This document shows positions 1-10,508 of a stretch of 64,000 nucleotides of DNA, piece after piece (the stretch's first letter is position 1; each line of letters opens with the position of its first letter). The notes below the pieces were generated by a model. It was not told the origin of the DNA and made no database searches. It saw only the letters and a list, made by a program, of their open reading frames with translations. The translations under genes and the position numbers were made by a program. The DNA is from Magicicada septendecula (lineage: Eukaryota > Arthropoda > Insecta > Hemiptera > Cicadidae), in assembly GCA_034769895.1 (NCBI GenBank), contig CM068373.1, forward strand, positions 280,457,158-280,521,157, read 5' to 3'.

Positions 1-440
1 TTTGAAGTCTCCTCCTGTTTCCTAAAATTTTTTTCTATCTTGTTGAATTTTCCGCTCAAGGTTTCATTTTGTTTCCTTGAGTTTTCCTTATTTTCCTCAT
101 TTATTTTCTTCAAATTCTCCTCATTTGTTTTCTTTAAATTTTCGTCTATTTGGTCAAATTTTTCGCTCAAGGTTTTCTTTGAGTTTTCCTCCTGTTTCCT
201 AAATTGTTCTGCCATGAATTTCATCATTTCCTGCCAACTTGGTTCTTCTCTGGCTCCCGCTTTATCTATTTGGTCCCCTTGGGCATCTTCTTCAACTGTT
301 TCCCTTTCCGTGTCCCTAATTACTTCAGTTTCTTCTTTATCGCCTTTCTGTTGTTCTATTTCACTATCTGTGACTACTTCTATTTCTTCTTCCATTTCTC
401 GTTCCTTCGTCACTCTTTTAGAAAATCCTCTGGTATGCAT
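1..440 (-). CDS. Gag-like coiled-coil ORF of LTR family C, 5' part only
   Basis: Read on the minus strand, an ATG at 440 opens a frame with no stop before the window edge (about 146 codons, C-terminus outside). It begins MHTRGFSKR, a basic N-terminus, then becomes very rich in E, K, Q and N with heptad-like spacing, as in a coiled coil. The residues EEDAQGDQ and a following SWQEMMKFMAEQF stretch match EEDAQGDQ and SIQDLMNFLAEKI in the family D ORF1 at 19397, so the two proteins are related. It lies just downstream of primer-site-like sequence (511-589), the place of gag in an LTR retrotransposon. No zinc knuckle, protease or RT is visible. The gag role is inferred from position and composition, not from a recognised Pfam-type motif. 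Confidence 0.55.
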   Translation of the reverse strand, partial: MHTRGFSKRVTKEREMEEEIEVVTDSEIEQQKGDKEETEVIRDTERETVEEDAQGDQIDKAGAREEPSWQEMMKFMAEQFRKQEENSKKTLSEKFDQIDENLKKTNEENLKKINEENKENSRKQNETLSGKFNKIEKNFRKQEETS

Positions 441-510
441 TTTTTGTCTCCAACAGTTGCCTGCTCGAGTTAAGTAATATTTATAAAATTATGGTTTTAC
501 TTAACTTAAG

Positions 511-965
511 CCCTACACTAGTTGAGTGCCAATTTATTATGTAACGGGTGTCTCCTCGTTAAACCTCTCCCCGATTAGTGCCAATTTATTATGTATCTTA
601 TTTTAATATATGTTATAATAATGTTAAGTATATCTCCTTTCCTCTCTATTTTATATAATTGTGTTATTGTGGGTGAGAATTATGTGTATAGGGTGTAATT
701 CGAATTTTTCGCTCAAGCCTATTCTGCGTTGGAGAGAAGAGAAGTAATTTTTATTGTATTCTCCTCTCTTTAATACCTAAGCAGTCCGCGAATAGCGCTG
801 TGGTTCCCAGACAACGGAAATTTGTAGGTTAACCCACCGCGTACGGTGATTATTGGTTACACTCTTTACTTATCTTATATCTTGTTCACACTACACTAAA
901 TCTTATATAAATGAGAAGATATCGAAATTCTGAAAGGATTCTTTATTAATATTATAACGAACTGA
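511..965 (-). mobile_element. LTR 3' end and duplicated primer-site region, LTR family C (minus copy)
   Basis: The segment from about 545 to 965 is the reverse complement of 15965-16398 at roughly 85-90% by eye, including a run around AACCACAGCGCTATTCGCGG. On the minus strand it ends in TACATAATAAATTGGCACT (plus about 577-595), and the same 19 bases recur about 54 bp further on (to about 523), followed by CAACTAGTGTAGGG. TTGGCRCY after a short A/T gap is how primer binding sites begin in many Ty3-type elements, and the gag-like ORF follows at 440. I therefore read this as the end of the 5' LTR plus leader. The start of this LTR was not located with confidence. Confidence 0.5.
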
Positions 966-1998
966 AGTAGTCGGGGTATGTCCTTCTTTTGTAAATTCCC
1001 CCGTTGTATGCGTCAATTTATAACGTAACGTTATTTGGGGTTACTTTAAAATTATTATGTTTATTTGTTTATAGTAATTATATTAAGATAATGTTTAAAT
1101 TCCGTTTAAATTTCGTTTAAACGCCACACTAGTTGGTCTAACCTATTTGTAATAAAATGAAAACGTGTGTGTTTACAATTAACTTGAAATAAAATAAAAG
1201 TGTTGTTATTTAAACTTATATTCGTGGTTAAAATATTAAAAGTCTCGTTAAAACAAAGTTCAATTATGTGTGAAATATTCTTTTGAGATAACTCAATGTT
1301 TGGAATAGTTGTTTCTAATTGAAGGTTACTAATGTAGTATAGTACTTTAAAATGAAACATTCAAAGTTACTCACAGTGTGTTTACAATGGTTTAATTATA
1401 CTTGTTTAAAAAGAATTCCCTTATATTAAATAAATAAAATGGTGAAGTTGATTATAATTAAATGCTAAATTAGCTTAAGTTGAAACGTGAAGTATATCAG
1501 TTGGTCGCTTGACAATAGTTCTCGTCTGGTTGAAACTGGTAGTAAAACTTCTTCTCCAGATTGCAGGTAGTCTGAGTATGTCACGTCTCGTAATGTCTGG
1601 ACAATATCATAAACAAAAATATACTTTTACGTACCTGGTCGTGTTTACTAGAAGTTCACTAAACTGTCAACTCAGTTTACAAACACCAACTCACTTTGGT
1701 TGCAAGGTTAGATTACCTTGTTTATTAATTAGTGGGCGCCACACGGATTTATTCAGGGAAAATCCCGTGTAAAACCCACACATAAAAATTACTGAATGAT
1801 TAGAAAATTTAAAATGATTGTGTATCACCTTTTGGCAATGTTATTCCAAAATATTAAACACAACAGAAGGTTGTTTACGTTTTTTAATAAAATATTTAAT
1901 TATCCTATAGAAATAAATCAAAATCAGGTGATGCTGTTAGTAACGGGTTTTATTTATACCCTCATAGAGAATTCAAAAAACAAATATAAAGCAAACAT
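966..1998. other. AT-rich stretch with no recognised gene
   Basis: Only short, low-complexity ORFs are present on either strand and none resembles a known protein. Two minus-strand stretches near 1000-1035 (AAATTGACGCATACAACGGGGG) and near 1125 (CCAACTAGTGTGGCG) resemble the primer-site modules of families C and D. This suggests that older LTR-element leader sequence is present, but I cannot draw boundaries. Confidence 0.4.
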
Positions 1999-2254
1999 AC
2001 AAAGTTGTACAATTAAAAGTCAGTTATTATATGCCTTACACGGCTTGCTCAGAACATGAATTATAAATCTGGCTAAGTCCAGATGCTATTTGTTTTTAAC
2101 ATTAAAATTATGATTATCTCAGTAGTACAAAGTTGTACAATTAAAAGTTGGTTATTATATGCCTTATACGGCTTGCTCAGAACATGAATTATAAATCTGG
2201 TTAAGTCCAGATGCTATTTGTTTTTAACATTAAGATTATGATTATCTCAGTAGT
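1999..2254. repeat. Direct tandem duplication, 2 x 128 bp
   Basis: Two head-to-tail copies start at 1999 and 2127 with ACAAAGTTGTACAATTAAAAG and both end in GATTATCTCAGTAG. They differ at only a few bases (for example CAGTTATT versus TGGTTATT, TTACACGG versus TTATACGG). Period is 128 bp. It is noncoding and probably an internal duplication inside an LTR or leader region. Confidence 0.9.
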
Positions 2255-2672
2255 GAATTCTTTGAGACACGAAAGAAAACAATTATGCCTACACAATATC
2301 CAATAATCCTTTTGATATAAAATTGATCAACAAAGTTTTTAGGTTACTTTCGCAAAGTAAACAAAATTAAAACATGATCTGTTGAAAGATCGCGCGTTTC
2401 ATCAACGCTTGCTTTTTTAGTGACAATATTTATCAAGTGAGAACCCTTACAACTAACATATAGCTTAATTAATAATAACAAATTTGTATAATAAATTGAG
2501 ACGTGGTGTAATCTTAAAGTGTTTTTGTGTTTTGCGTCAGTACAGGCTAATGTTAAAAAAAGTATAGGTTATGGCGCTCAGATCAAGATTAGTAATGATT
2601 GCACTGTTACCTTCTGAGTTTTAATTATTTAATTAAAACTTATTAATCACTTCAGTAATCGGATTATAATGA
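2255..2672. other. Noncoding stretch, probably leader of the minus-strand BEL/Pao-like element
   Basis: This lies immediately downstream, on the minus strand, of the primer site at 2673-2693. That is where a 5' untranslated leader would sit. No ORF or RNA gene is recognised. Confidence 0.3.
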
Positions 2673-2693
2673 TTACTGGGTTTCGGCACTAAA
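2673..2693 (-). other. Primer binding site of BEL/Pao type
   Basis: The minus strand reads TAGTGCCGAAACCCAGTAATC. BEL/Pao retrotransposons commonly carry TGGTGCCGAAACCCGGGA at this position, so this is a close, mutated match. It directly follows the LTR-like block at 2697-3202, as expected for the start of reverse transcription. Confidence 0.6.
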
Positions 2694-2696
2694 CTC

Positions 2697-3202
2697 GCAC
2701 AAGAACAGAACAATGCGATCCTCTTCTGATTAAAATGGATCGTGAATAATAACAATAAATTATTTTCTGTTCGTTATTCCCGCACAAAATTAAAATGATA
2801 CTGCACTTAATCACTGTTGTTTGCTGTAGATGAACTTGAAGTAGTCGTTTCTTGTTGTTGAACTATTGGTTTCAATGTAATATGTAAATGACGCTAAGAG
2901 TTATTAAAAAATGTAGAGATGGCGGGCACACGTCTGTGCTACACGCTAGTCAGTAAGAGTCTGCCTCAAAATTCGCTGTTTCGTCTTTATATACCCCCTT
3001 CTTTGAACGGCCTTAGGTAAAAATGTTAATTACTAACTAATTTTCTGATTGGCTTTGGTAGGTGTGTCGGTATGACGTGTCACTTTTTGGCAGTTGATAA
3101 CGGCTTTTTCTAACCGTCAAATGTTGCGGTGACAGCTAGTTGTCATTTTTGTTATTATTCATAAACAGTTTCCCGATGTACATTTTTAGAATGATGCTAA
3201 CA
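2697..3202 (-). mobile_element. BEL/Pao-like LTR (minus strand)
   Basis: On the minus strand the block begins TGTTAGCATCATTC at 3202, directly after a purine-rich tract (GTGCGGGAGAGA), and ends just before the primer site at 2693. It is about 506 bp long. It contains a clear TATA box (2985-2993). A purine tract on the upstream side and a primer site on the downstream side of a single LTR is the arrangement expected at an internal LTR of a tandem element, not at a simple 5' or 3' LTR. The class assignment rests mainly on the primer site; no second LTR is in the window. Confidence 0.6.
2985..2993 (-). promoter_or_regulatory. TATA box of the BEL/Pao-like LTR
   Basis: The minus strand reads GGGGGTATATAAAGACG, a consensus TATA element. 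A transcription start would be expected near 2960, where the minus strand reads TCTTACTGACT. It lies about 210 bp inside the LTR, a normal place for a retrotransposon promoter. Confidence 0.6.
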
Positions 3203-3417
3203 TCTCTCCCGCACTAAATACAGTTGCAATTGGGTTGATATTACTATCAAATTAAAGATTGTTTTTTTTCCTTTAATTTGATATCACTCGATCTCGAATT
3301 ACTTTCACTTTGACCGACATTGTTATAAAACCAATGTTCGGGTACATCACTTTCACTGTCGTCTGCTATTTCTGAGTCGCCGGTTTTACACTTTTGGTTA
3401 ATATTGTTTGTGTTCAC
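3203..3417 (-). pseudogene. 3' end of a BEL/Pao-like internal region: coding tail and polypurine tract
   Basis: Minus-strand reading frame of about 55 codons, rich in acidic residues and serine (SEIADDSESDVPEHWFYNN), ending at a TGA at 3247-3249. The polypurine tract GTGCGGGAGAGA (3203-3214) abuts the LTR start. A polyprotein C-terminus immediately before the tract and 3' LTR fits BEL/Pao organisation. The sequence is too short to assign to a domain. Upstream the frame is closed by a stop, and the element is cut off by the Penelope-like insertion at 3594. Confidence 0.35.
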
Positions 3418-3690
3418 ATATCATTTTATTAATCAAATGTTTATGTGCGAACACCATTAATGCTGTACTGACATTTTTACTGAACATTACTTGTACACCT
3501 AAACTCTATACATTGTAATGAATGATCCTACTGACTATGACATTTCGTTTTATGCTAATTCGTTTTAAACTACTATTTAACAATTAAAATTATACATAGT
3601 TACCGTTGGTCTCCAGATCACTGTATATGATTAAATAAATAATTACCTTATTTTATCCACTAAGTGATCTTCTTTTTCTTTTTAATTACT

Positions 3691-3722
3691 ACATGTTTCA
3701 GGGCTTATATCCCCATCTTCAG
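3691..3722 (-). ncRNA. Hammerhead-like core in the PLE tail (minus copy)
   Basis: The minus strand reads CTGAAGA, then a short GGG/CCC hairpin, then GAAACATGT. This matches the hammerhead core order CUGANGA - stem II - GAAA. Hammerhead motifs are known from Penelope-like elements. An extra U after CUGAAGA and the lack of an obvious cleavage triplet make activity uncertain. Confidence 0.4.
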
Positions 3723-3889
3723 GTAAAAGCAAATCTACCCTATTATTAGGGTTTCGTTAAAAATTCACAACGACACAAACACATAACACACTTAAATAAA
3801 TTAACATTGAACATTAAATCTGTATCGGAACACGCTACAAACGAACCAGTGCACTGGCCGAAGTCCGACTTTCAACTGATCCGTACACG

Positions 3890-5744
3890 CTATTCACGGT
3901 TTGTTTTCATAGCTGTGTCATATAGTTTATTTGATTTGAATGATAACTGTTCATTAAGTACCTGATTTTTATTTCTTCTTAAGGCCTTGTATATTTCAAA
4001 TTCCTCTAAAGCATCAAGTAGTTGACCCTTTTTACCTATATGTAAAGGTTCCAAATTCTCTTTAAATCCAGTGTATGTATGATTTTCGTTTATTAGATGT
4101 TGTGCGTAATGCGATACATTATTATTGGGGAACTTCTTAGGTAAATGTTCTTTAAATCTCTCAGAAAATTTTCTCCCCGTCTGGCTTATATAGATTTTAT
4201 CGCATTCATTACACCGGATTCTATAAACGCCAGAACAATCCTCTAGTAATGCTTTGGTATTAGGCTTAAGTATATTTGTTAATTTGTTCGTGGTCCTGAA
4301 TGAGACAATAATCCCTAGCTTTTTTAATTCATTATGTAGTGTATTAGGTAGTATGTTTGTATATCTAGCAGAAACATATTGGGTTTTATCTTTAACTTTG
4401 TCCAATCGTTTTAATTTATTAGCGTGTTTATATATTATTTTATCAATGATTTTACTATTGTAACCATTCACTATCGCTATATGTTTTATTATATTAATTT
4501 CATCGTTATAGTCTTCTATGTCCATCGGTATATTTGTCAATCTACGTGCCAGTGCATTAAAAGTTGCCATTTTATGTGTATAAGGATGATTGGAACTAGC
4601 ATGTATGGCTATATCAGTTGTTGTTGGCTTTCTATATATTTTAAAGCTAAGGAGGTTATTACGTTTATATGTGGTTACGTCCAGGAAATTCAACATATTG
4701 TTATGTTCTACTTCCATAGTGAATTTAATATTACTGTTTATGCCGTTCAAAAAAGTAAGCAATCCGTCTATCTGTCTAAGAGTACCACCAAAAATTAAAA
4801 ATGTGTCGTCTACGTACCGTGTGTATGAGATGATTTTATTGTATAACTTGTTTTGGTCAGATAGTATATACTTGTTCTCATAATGATTCATATAAATCTC
4901 CGCTAAAATTCCACTCACCGGTGAACCCATGGCCAGCCCATTTTCCTGGATAAAAAACTTATTGTCGTGTGTAAAGTAATTCTGTTGCACAACAATTTTC
5001 AATAAAAATATAAGTTCATCAATTTGTATCTGTTTTAAGACATTTGTCTTGATTAAAAGTCTCTCGAGAATATTTATCGTCTCTAGCACGGGTATGTTCG
5101 TATACAAATTCACTATGTCCATAGATATCAGTTTATGGTTAGGCAGTACTTTAATGTTTTTAACTTTGTTTACAAATCCTATTGTATTTTTTACGCTATG
5201 TATGTTGTCCATTACTAAGCTGTTTTTGATGATTATTTGTAGCTTTTTGGCTACATTATAGCTTGGGGCAGTTGTATGATTTATTAAAGGACGTATTGGT
5301 ATATTAGGTTTGTGTAACTTTGGTAGTCCTCTGAAAGTAGGCGCTTTCGGATTTATATTTTTGATACGTCGTCTAGTTTGAGCATCGAATAAATTAACAC
5401 ATTTATTCACCGCTGAGTTTATGGCTTTTGTATATTTAATGGTGGGGTCATTATTTAGGGTCTTAATATTATTTTCATTTATAAAATCATAGCATTTTTG
5501 TGTGTATTCAGTTTTATTGATGATAACTACTGTACTACCTTTATCAGCCTTAGTTATCATTGCGTCAAAATTTTCTAATTTGCGTTTGATGTTCTTCGCG
5601 ATTTTAATTTCATTACTAGGTCTCATGTTATGCGTCCTACCCGACTGTAATATACGATTTAATTTATAGTTGATAGCTACCCGTGTATCATTCTGAATTT
5701 CCTGGTTTTTTATTTGTTTAATGACAGCTTCTGCATTTACAACT
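3890..5744 (-). pseudogene. PLE reverse transcriptase - GIY-YIG ORF, 5'-truncated, RT frame intact
   Basis: About 617 codons open from the inversion junction to a stop at 3890; the first roughly 190 residues of the full protein are missing and there is no native start codon. Visible RT motifs in order: SMDIVNLYTNIP (motif A), GLAMGSPVSGILAE (motif B), YTRYVDDTFLIF (motif C, catalytic YVDD) and MLNFLDV. Near the C-terminus is the GIY-YIG-type endonuclease start GVYRIRCNECDKIYI. This domain pair defines endonuclease-bearing Penelope-like elements. It is the only copy here without the 2-nt frameshift in the RT, but the YIG motif reads YIS (Gly to Ser), which may weaken the nuclease. Confidence 0.85.
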
Positions 5745-7531
5745 ATCAACTATAAATTAAATCGTATATTACAGTCGGGTAGGACGCATAACATGAGACA
5801 TAGTAATGAAATTAAAATCGCGAAGAACATCAAACGCAAATTAGAAAATTTTGACGCAATGATAACTAAGGCTGATAAAGGTAGTACAGTAGTTATCATC
5901 AATAAAACTGAATACACACAAAAATGCTATGATTTTATAAATGAAAATAATATTAAGACCCTAAATAATGACCCCACCATTAAATATACAAAAGCCATAA
6001 ACTCAGCGGTAAATAAATGTGTTAATTTATTCGATGCTCAAACTAGACGACGTATCAAAAATATAAATCCGAAAGCACCTACTTTCAGAGGACTACCAAA
6101 GTTACACAAACCTAATATACCAATACGTCCTTTAATAAATCATACAACTGCCCCAAGCTATAATGTAGCCAAAAAGCTACAAATAATCATCAAAAACAGC
6201 TTAGTAATGGACAACATACATAGCGTAAAAAATACAATAGGATTTGTAAACAAAGTTAAAAACATTAAAGTACTGCCTAACCATAAACTGATATCTATGG
6301 ACATAGTGAATTTGTATACGAACATACCCGTGCTAGAGACGATAAATATTCTCGAGAGACTTTTAATCAAGACAAATGTCTTAAAACAGATACAAATTGA
6401 TGAACTTATATATTTTTATTGAAAATTGTTGTGCAACAGAATTACTTTACACACGACAATAAGTTTTTTATCCAGGAAAATGGGCTGGCCATGGGTTCAC
6501 CGGTGAGTGGAATTTTAGCAGAGATTTATATGAATCATTATGAGAACAAGTATATACTATCTGACCAAAACAAGTTATACAATAAAATCATCTCATACAC
6601 ACGGTACGTAGACGACACATTTTTAATTTTTGGTGGTACTCTTAGACAGATAGACGGATTGCTTACTTTTTTGAACGGCATAAACAGTAATATTAAATTC
6701 ACTATGGAAGTAGAACATAACAATATGTTGAATTTCCTGGACGTAACCACATATAAACGTAATAACCTCCTTAGCTTTAAAATATATAGAAAGCCAACAA
6801 CAACTGATATAGCCATACATGCTAGTTCCAATCATCCTTATACACATAAAATGGCAACTTTTAACGCACTGGCACATAGATTGACAAATATACCGATGGA
6901 CATAGAAGACTATAACGATGAAATTAATATAATAAAACATATAGCGATAGTGAATGGTTACAATAGTAAAATCATTGATAAAATAATATATAAACACGCT
7001 AATAAATTAAAACGATTGGACAAAGTTAAAGATAAAACCCAATATGTTTCTGCTAGATATACAAACATACTACCTAATACACTACATAATGAATTAAAAA
7101 AGCTAGGGATTATTGTCTCATTCAGGACCACGAACAAATTAACAAATATACTTAAGCCTAATACCAAAGCATTACTAGAGGATTGTTCTGGCGTTTATAG
7201 AATCCGGTGTAATGAATGCGATAAAATCTATATAGGCCAGACGGGGAGAAAATTTTCTGAGAGATTTAAAGAACATTTACCTAAGAAGTTCCCCAATAAT
7301 AATGTATCGCATTACGCACAACATCTAATAAACGAAAATCATACATACACTGGATTTAAAGAGAATTTGGAACCTTTACATATAGGTAAAAAGGGTCAAC
7401 TACTTGATGCTTTAGAGGAATTTGAAATATACAAGGCCTTAAGAAGAAATAAAAATCAGGTACTTAATGAACAGTTATCATTCAAATCAAATAAACTATA
7501 TGACACAGCTATGAAAACAAACCGTGAATAG
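5743..7531 (+). pseudogene. PLE RT - GIY-YIG ORF, 5'-truncated and frameshifted (plus copy 1)
   Basis: Sequence nearly identical to the minus copy, starting at the same protein region because both are truncated at the head-to-head junction. A 2-nt insertion in the A/T run near 6410 (TATATATT instead of TATATT) ends the first frame at 6422, and the rest of the RT and the endonuclease continue in another frame to a stop at 7531. YVDD and the normal YIGQTG nuclease motif are intact in the second part. The copy cannot make a single RT protein without recoding. Confidence 0.85.
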
Positions 7532-7698
7532 CGTGTACGGATCAGTTGAAAGTCGGACTTCGGCCAGTGCACTGGTTCGTTTGTAGCGTGTTCCGATACA
7601 GATTTAATGTTCAATGTTAATTTATTTAAGTGTGTTATGTGTTTGTGTCGTTGTGAATTTTTAACGAAACCCTAATAATAGGGTAGATTTGCTTTTAC

Positions 7699-7730
7699 CT
7701 GAAGATGGGGATATAAGCCCTGAAACATGT
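7699..7730 (+). ncRNA. Hammerhead-like core in the PLE tail (plus copy 1)
   Basis: Same CTGAAGA - GGG/CCC hairpin - GAAACATGT arrangement as in the minus copy. It lies about 170 bp after the ORF stop and about 60 bp before the junction with the next PLE copy, so it sits between the two tandem copies, where self-cleavage of a read-through transcript would separate them. Confidence 0.4.
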
Positions 7731-7823
7731 AGTAATTAAAAAGAAAAAGAAGATCACTTAGTGGATAAAATAAGGTAATTATTTATTTAATCATATACAG
7801 TGATCTGGAGACCAACGGTAACT

Positions 7824-10234
7824 ATGTATATCGAAGCTGATCAAGCAAAAGTGGTCTATAAATATAAAAACCTTAAAACCAAGATATTGAAAGCAAACCT
7901 CAATATCAGGTTTATCAAGAGATGTTTGAGACAAGACATAATGCCTAAATTTGCTATTATAAAAATAAGAAACACATCAATAGCAGCATCTAACACTAAA
8001 ATTAAAGCACAGAAAGTTTGGCTTAAGGAAGAAATTAAGGCTTTGTACAAAAAGAAAAATTATCTGAACAAGTTGTTATTTAATGCGCATTTGAAGGTCC
8101 TGAACTCGATACACCCGATCATAATTAACGAAGTTTTAGAAGTTATTCACAGACAGATAAGGAACATTGCTATCTTGATTGTATCAAGACACAACAAGAA
8201 ATATGATAAATTGAACCGCGAGCAAAACAAAGCAGATAACATAATTTGTAAACACAAATTTTATAAGCGTGTAGATAACCTCACGAACATTGAACTATCT
8301 AATGAAGAATGTAGTTTATTATCTAAGGGTTTACAACATAATTTATCTGATTATGGAAAAGACATGTTAATAAGAGAAGTTGTAAATGCAGAAGCTGTCA
8401 TTAAACAAATAAAAAACCAGGAAATTCAGAATGATACACGGGTAGCTATCAACTATAAATTACATCGTATATTACAGTCGGGTAGGACGCATAACATGAG
8501 ACCTAGTAATGAAATTAAAATCGCGAAGAACATCAAACGCAAATTAGAAAATTTTGACGCAATGATAACTAAGGCTGATAAAGGTAGTACAGTAGTTATC
8601 ATCAATAAAACTGAATACACACAAAAATGCTATGATTTTATAAATGAAAATAATATTAAGACCCTAAATAATGACCCCACCATTAAATATACAAAAGCCA
8701 TAAACTCAGCGGTGAATAAATGTGTTAATTTATTCGATGCTCAAACTAGACGACGTATCAAAAATATAAATCCGAAAGCGCCTACTTTCAGAGGACTACC
8801 AAAGTTACACAAACCTAATATACCAATACGTCCTTTAATAAATCATACAACTGCCCCAAGCTATAATGTAGCCAAAAAGCTACAAATAATCATCAAAAAC
8901 AGCTTAGTAATGGACAACATACATAGCGTAAAAAATACAATAGGATTTGTAAACAAAGTTAAAAACATTAAAGTACTGCCTAACCATAAACTGATATCTA
9001 TGGACATAGTGAATTTGTATACGAACATACCCGTGCTAGAGACGATAAATATTCTCGAGAGACTTTTAATCAAGACAAATGTCTTAAAACAGATACAAAT
9101 TGATGAACTTATATATTTTTATTGAAAATTGTTGTGCAACAGAATTACTTTACACACGACAATAAGTTTTTTATCCAGGAAAATGGGCTGGCCATGGGTT
9201 CACCGGTGAGTGGAATTTTAGCGGAGATTTATATGAATCATTATGAGAACAAGTATATACTATCTGACCAAAACAAGTTATACAATAAAATCATCTCATA
9301 CACACGGTACGTAGATGACACATTTTTAATTTTTGGTGGTACTCTTAGACAGATAGACGGATTGCTTACTTTTTTGAACGGCATAAACAGTAATATTAAA
9401 TTCACTATGGAAGTAGAACATAACAATATGTTGAATTTCCTGGACGTAACCACATATAAACGTAATAACCTCCTTAGCTTTAAAATATATAGAAAGCCAA
9501 CAACAACTGATATAGCCATACATGCTAGTTCCAATCATCCTTATACACATAAAATGGCAACTTTTAACGCACTGGCACGTAGATTGACAAATATACCGAT
9601 GGACATAGAAGACTATAACGATGAAATTAATATAATAAAACATATAGCGATAGTGAATGGTTACAATAGTAAAATCATTGATAAAATAATATATAAACAC
9701 GCTAATAAATTAAAACGATTGGACAAAGTTAAAGATAAAACCCAATATGTTTCTGCTAGATATACAAACATACTACCTAATACACTACATAATGAATTAA
9801 AAAAGCTAGGGATTATTGTCTCATTCAGGACCACGAACAAATTAACAAATATACTTAAGCCTAATACCAAAGCATTACTAGAGGATTGTTCTGGCGTTTA
9901 TAGAATCCGGTGTAATGAATGCGATAAAATCTATATAGGCCAGACGGGGAGAAAATTTTCTGAGAGATTTAAAGAACATTTACCTAAGAAGTTCCCCAAT
10001 AATAATGTATCGCATTACGCACAACATCTAATAAACGAAAATCATACATACACTGGATTTAAAGAGAATTTGGAACCTTTACATATAGGTAAAAAGGGTC
10101 AACTACTTGATGCTTTAGAGGAATTTGAAATATACAAGGCCTTAAGAAGAAATAAAAATCAGGTACTTAATGAACAGTTATCATTCAAATCAAATAAACT
10201 ATATGACACAGCTATGAAAACAAACCGTGAATAG
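7824..10234 (+). pseudogene. PLE RT - GIY-YIG ORF, full length but frameshifted (plus copy 2)
   Basis: The first ATG is at 7824 (MYIEADQAK). The N-terminal part of about 190 residues is basic and helical; RT motifs and the GIY-YIG domain follow as in the other copies. The same 2-nt insertion as in plus copy 1 ends the first frame at 9125; the second part runs to 10234. Joined length would be about 800 residues, normal for the family. Sharing of the frameshift shows that the two plus copies derive from one defective template or from each other. An upstream GTG at 7800 is in frame, but ATG 7824 is preferred. Confidence 0.88.
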
Positions 10235-10401
10235 CGTGTACGGATCAGTTGAAAGTCGGACTTCGGCCAGTGCACTGGTTCGTTTGTAGCGTGTTCCGAT
10301 ACAGATTTAATGTTCAATGTTAATTTATTTAAGTGTGTTATGTGTTTGTGTCGTTGTGAATTTTTAACGAAACCCTAATAATAGGGTAGATTTGCTTTTA
10401 C

Positions 10402-10433
10402 CTGAAGATGGGGATATAAGCCCTGAAACATGT
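10402..10433 (+). ncRNA. Hammerhead-like core in the PLE tail (plus copy 2)
   Basis: CTGAAGA, GGG/CCC hairpin and GAAACATGT, identical to the copy at 7699. It is followed by the A-rich PLE tail, which ends at 10496. Confidence 0.4.
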
Positions 10434-10508
10434 AGTAATTAAAAAGAAAAAGAAGATCACTTAGTGGATAAAATAAGGTAATTATTTATTTAATTTAATT
10501 AAGATTAT

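Larger units (their letters stand above)
3594..10496. mobile_element. Compound Penelope-like element (PLE): one inverted and two direct copies
   Basis: Three copies of the same retroelement lie together: a 5'-truncated copy on the minus strand (about 3594-5744), a 5'-truncated copy on the plus strand (about 5743-7790), and a nearly full-length plus copy (about 7790-10496). The cluster is flanked by AATTAAAATTAT (582-593 of the third kilobase, i.e. 3582-3593) and AATTAAGATTAT (10497-10508), a 12-bp target duplication with one mismatch. The two truncated copies meet head to head at 5743-5744 over the shared bases CT. Inverted and tandem partial copies are characteristic of Penelope elements. 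The copies are nearly identical, so the event is young. Confidence 0.85.

Noticed and set aside
1106-1360. 84-codon minus-strand ORF
   Set aside because: AT-rich composition, no recognisable motif, no neighbouring element structure that needs it.
1999-2254. CRISPR-like or satellite array
   Set aside because: Only two directly adjacent copies with no spacers; a simple tandem duplication.
3890-10234. Reverse transcriptase as a group II intron, retron or diversity-generating system
   Set aside because: YVDD with NLYTNIP and AMGSPVSG motifs plus a C-terminal GIY-YIG domain, nested animal repeats and a spliced host exon identify a Penelope-like element.
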